Source of the DNA: an uncultured Schlesneria sp.
Lineage (GTDB): Bacteria > Planctomycetota > Planctomycetia > Planctomycetales > Planctomycetaceae
Assembly (NCBI GenBank): GCA_903834925.1
Contig: CAILLA010000184.1
Coordinates: forward strand, 1-42,747
Length of the DNA stretch: 42,747 nucleotides
Direction: 5' to 3'
Shown here in pieces: positions 41,201-42,747 of the stretch. Position 1 is the first letter of the stretch; each line of letters starts with the position of its first letter. The notes beneath the pieces were generated by a model, which did not search any database, was not told the origin of the DNA, and saw only the letters and a program-made list of their open reading frames with translations. Position numbers and translations under genes: made by a program.

Positions 41201-41938
41201 TTATAGTTCGAAATCAACAATCAGCGGCAGATGATCAGAGGCATCACGGGCGAGGCGGCGTTTGGCAACGTGAGCAGTCAGCTGGGAAAAAGAACCACGC
41301 CAGAATGCCTTGTCCAGCGATCCGAGCGGCAGGTAGGCGGGAAACGAACGAAATCGCGAAATTGGTGCCGTTAACTGCTGGAAACCATGCACGTTGAAGG
41401 GTCCGCCGGCCAACGTGTTCCGCCAGTCATTGAAATCCCCGACGATCATTTGAGGCAAATCACGACCGTCACGAAACAAGTGATGTTCAAGCAGTCGACG
41501 CGTTTGCCAGTGACGTTCTCGTTCCGCCAGTCCCAGGTGCCAGTTCACCAGATGGATCGCGCCGTTTGGCGTGTCGATCATGGCCATCTGGGCACCGCGA
41601 GATTTTTTCGTCTGCCGAGTCAACGAGACCTGGTGATGACTAAGAAAGGGCCAGCGAGACAACAGCAAGTTGCCATATCCACCGGCTTGGACATGGACAT
41701 TTAACTGATACATTCGATGCGTCAGCTTCAATTTTTCGGCTAGGATTTCCGGCTGATTATCGAACCGACTTCGGCGAACGTTGCGATCAACTTCCTGAAG
41801 ACAGACAATATCCGGAGATTCGGCCGCAATTACGTCGACAATCCTCTGAAGCCGGTAGCGCCGGTCACGTCCACCAATCCCTTTATGGATATTGTAGCTC
41901 AGCAATCTCACAGAACGTGCCTCATGCCGCAGTAGCAA
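41201..41938 (-). CDS. Endonuclease/exonuclease/phosphatase (EEP) family protein
   Basis: A 245-residue single-domain metal-dependent phosphodiesterase. Family motifs are in order: LLSYNIHKG near 12 (metal/Asn), IVCLQEVDRN near 44 (catalytic Glu), GNLLLSRWPF near 89, HLVNWHLGL near 128, MIVGDFNDW near 163 (Asp/Asn pair) and ASDHLPLIVDFEL at the C-terminus (catalytic His). All key residues appear present. Substrates in the superfamily range from DNA to phospholipids and inositol phosphates, and cannot be chosen here. No signal peptide is obvious. The gene is divergent from the small membrane protein gene across 78 bp. Confidence 0.92.
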   Translation of the reverse strand: MLLRHEARSVRLLSYNIHKGIGGRDRRYRLQRIVDVIAAESPDIVCLQEVDRNVRRSRFDNQPEILAEKLKLTHRMYQLNVHVQAGGYGNLLLSRWPFLSHHQVSLTRQTKKSRGAQMAMIDTPNGAIHLVNWHLGLAERERHWQTRRLLEHHLFRDGRDLPQMIVGDFNDWRNTLAGGPFNVHGFQQLTAPISRFRSFPAYLPLGSLDKAFWRGSFSQLTAHVAKRRLARDASDHLPLIVDFEL

Positions 41939-42016
41939 CGGATTCAGTCTTCAGTGGCTTGTGATACGCGTCTGCTTTTACAGAATTCATCCCGTAATCG
42001 ATAGCGAGACTCAAAA

Positions 42017-42484
42017 GTGATTTCCCTGATCCGTCAAATGGTCTTGCTTGTGTCGCTGATGTTCTGGCAGGGAGGATTCATGTTTTACGGAGGTGTGGTT
42101 GTCCCTGTGGGAACAAAGATTCTTGGATCAGAGACGCAACAGGGCTTCATTACTCAATCTGTGACGAATTATCTGAATCTTGCCGGAGCGGTTTGTCTCA
42201 TTGTTTGGCTCGAACACTTGTGGCACAGTCGCCGAGAGGGCGTTTCAGCGACGGAATGGGGGGGTTGGTGCTTTCTGGCGATCTCGTTGATCGGACTGGC
42301 AGGGATTCATTTTCAAATGGATCGAATTCTGGTGGCAGAAACGACGAGTGTAATCGACCCGAAAAAATTTGGTCTGCTCCATAAAATGTATATTGGAACC
42401 AGCTCGCTCCAGTGGTTTGCCAGCTTGATTCTTCTGTTTCTGACATTACGGCGATGGGGCCGGCAAGGATCTAACATAGCGTGA
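42017..42484 (+). CDS. Small four-helix membrane protein (DUF4149-like)
   Basis: A 155-residue integral membrane protein with four likely segments: residues 5-28 (IRQMVLLVSLMFWQGGFMFYGGVV), 50-66 (YLNLAGAVCLIVWLEHLW), 80-98 (WGGWCFLAISLIGLAGIHF) and 128-146 (SLQWFASLILLFLTLRRW). The GGFMFYGGVVVPVGTKIL stretch and the overall layout resemble DUF4149/TMEM205-like proteins, but the match is by general look only. The function is unknown. AGACTC precedes the ATG and no good ribosome binding site is seen. From the stop to the tRNA-Ser promoter lies an A/T-rich stretch without a gene. Confidence 0.7.
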   Translation: MISLIRQMVLLVSLMFWQGGFMFYGGVVVPVGTKILGSETQQGFITQSVTNYLNLAGAVCLIVWLEHLWHSRREGVSATEWGGWCFLAISLIGLAGIHFQMDRILVAETTSVIDPKKFGLLHKMYIGTSSLQWFASLILLFLTLRRWGRQGSNIA

Positions 42485-42616
42485 AACACGGGATTGCGTC
42501 ATAAAATCTGTCAGACAAACAAAAAAAAGCGGGGTGTAAGGACTGACCTCGAAAAAAAATCAGAAAATCCTCATTCACAGTTTTTTGGCTCGTTTTACTC
42601 TGTTGCCCGACACGAC

Positions 42617-42644
42617 TTGTTTTTCAGGCATCATGAGATATAGT
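42617..42644 (+). promoter_or_regulatory. Probable sigma-70-type promoter of tRNA-Ser
   Basis: TTGTTT at 42617-42622 and TATAGT at 42639-42644 are separated by 16 bp, 21 bp upstream of the tRNA 5' end. Confidence 0.5.
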
Positions 42645-42665
42645 TTCGTCTCGGTTTTGCCGCCG

Positions 42666-42747
42666 GAGAGGTGGCTGAGTGGCCGAAAGCACCGCTTTGC
42701 TAAAGCGGCGTCTGGGTATTCCCCGGACCCAGGGTTCGAATCCCTGC
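42666..42747 (+). tRNA. tRNA-Ser (anticodon GCU), 3' end cut by the window
   Basis: The sequence starts with GGAGAGG, the normal tRNA-Ser acceptor strand. The anticodon arm is CCGCTTTGCTAAAGCGG with anticodon GCT. A long variable arm (CTGGGTATTCCCCGG region) is typical of class II serine tRNAs. The T-arm starts CAGGGTTCGAATCCCTG, and the window ends before the 3' acceptor strand. Confidence 0.95.

Overview
The window looks like chromosomal DNA of a planctomycete (PVC superphylum). The evidence is the gene content. It has a PVC-type small basic protein, a DUF1559 prepilin-like protein with an H-X9-DG motif, a two-domain TIGR03067 protein, and a run of DUF1501, PPC-domain, DUF1549/DUF1553 and cytochrome c-WD40 genes. 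Base composition is moderate. I see no phage, transposase, CRISPR or rRNA. The genus cannot be fixed from the sequence alone.

Layout. 1-10.2 kb: the 3' part of a cyclic beta-1,2-glucan synthase-like gene (5' end outside the window), a P1B metal ATPase and an alpha-glucan phosphorylase. 10.3-12.4 kb: a YggU-type gene and the small basic protein gene on the minus strand, tRNA-Gln with its own promoter and terminator, a probably frameshifted small gene, and a small membrane protein. 13.1-15.9 kb: DUF1559 protein, small lipoprotein, DNA alkylation repeat protein, and a convergent VOC protein. 16.0-20.7 kb (minus): an ABC ATPase and an ABC-permease/M1-peptidase fusion, preceded by a truncated VOC gene. 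20.7-25.1 kb: TIGR03067 protein, DUF1801 protein, a sialidase-like BNR protein and a membrane-bound monohaem protein. 25.5-34.5 kb: the DUF1501/PPC/DUF1549-1553/cytochrome-WD40 block, probably an exported haem-protein system. 34.6-41.2 kb: scpA, a GT41-type TPR glycosyltransferase, a divergent TPR glycosyltransferase and a TIGR03032 protein. 41.2-42.7 kb: an endonuclease/exonuclease/phosphatase protein, a small membrane protein, and a tRNA-Ser cut off by the window end.

How the parts fit. The first region handles glucans and glucose 1-phosphate. The DUF1501-to-WD40 block encodes proteins with export signals and c-type haem motifs, so it should act outside the cytoplasm; its function is not established. 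The glycosyltransferase block probably modifies a surface glycan or protein.

The most interesting non-coding signal is a set of dispersed hairpins. Three families occur twice each, at or near gene 3' ends; in one case the gene's stop codon lies inside the repeat. A separate hairpin box of about 20 nt is shared by the leaders of the DUF1501 and PPC genes. The window also carries small gene relics: a truncated VOC start overlapping the ABC ATPase start codon, a possible alcohol dehydrogenase tail, and a small gene interrupted at a T8 tract.
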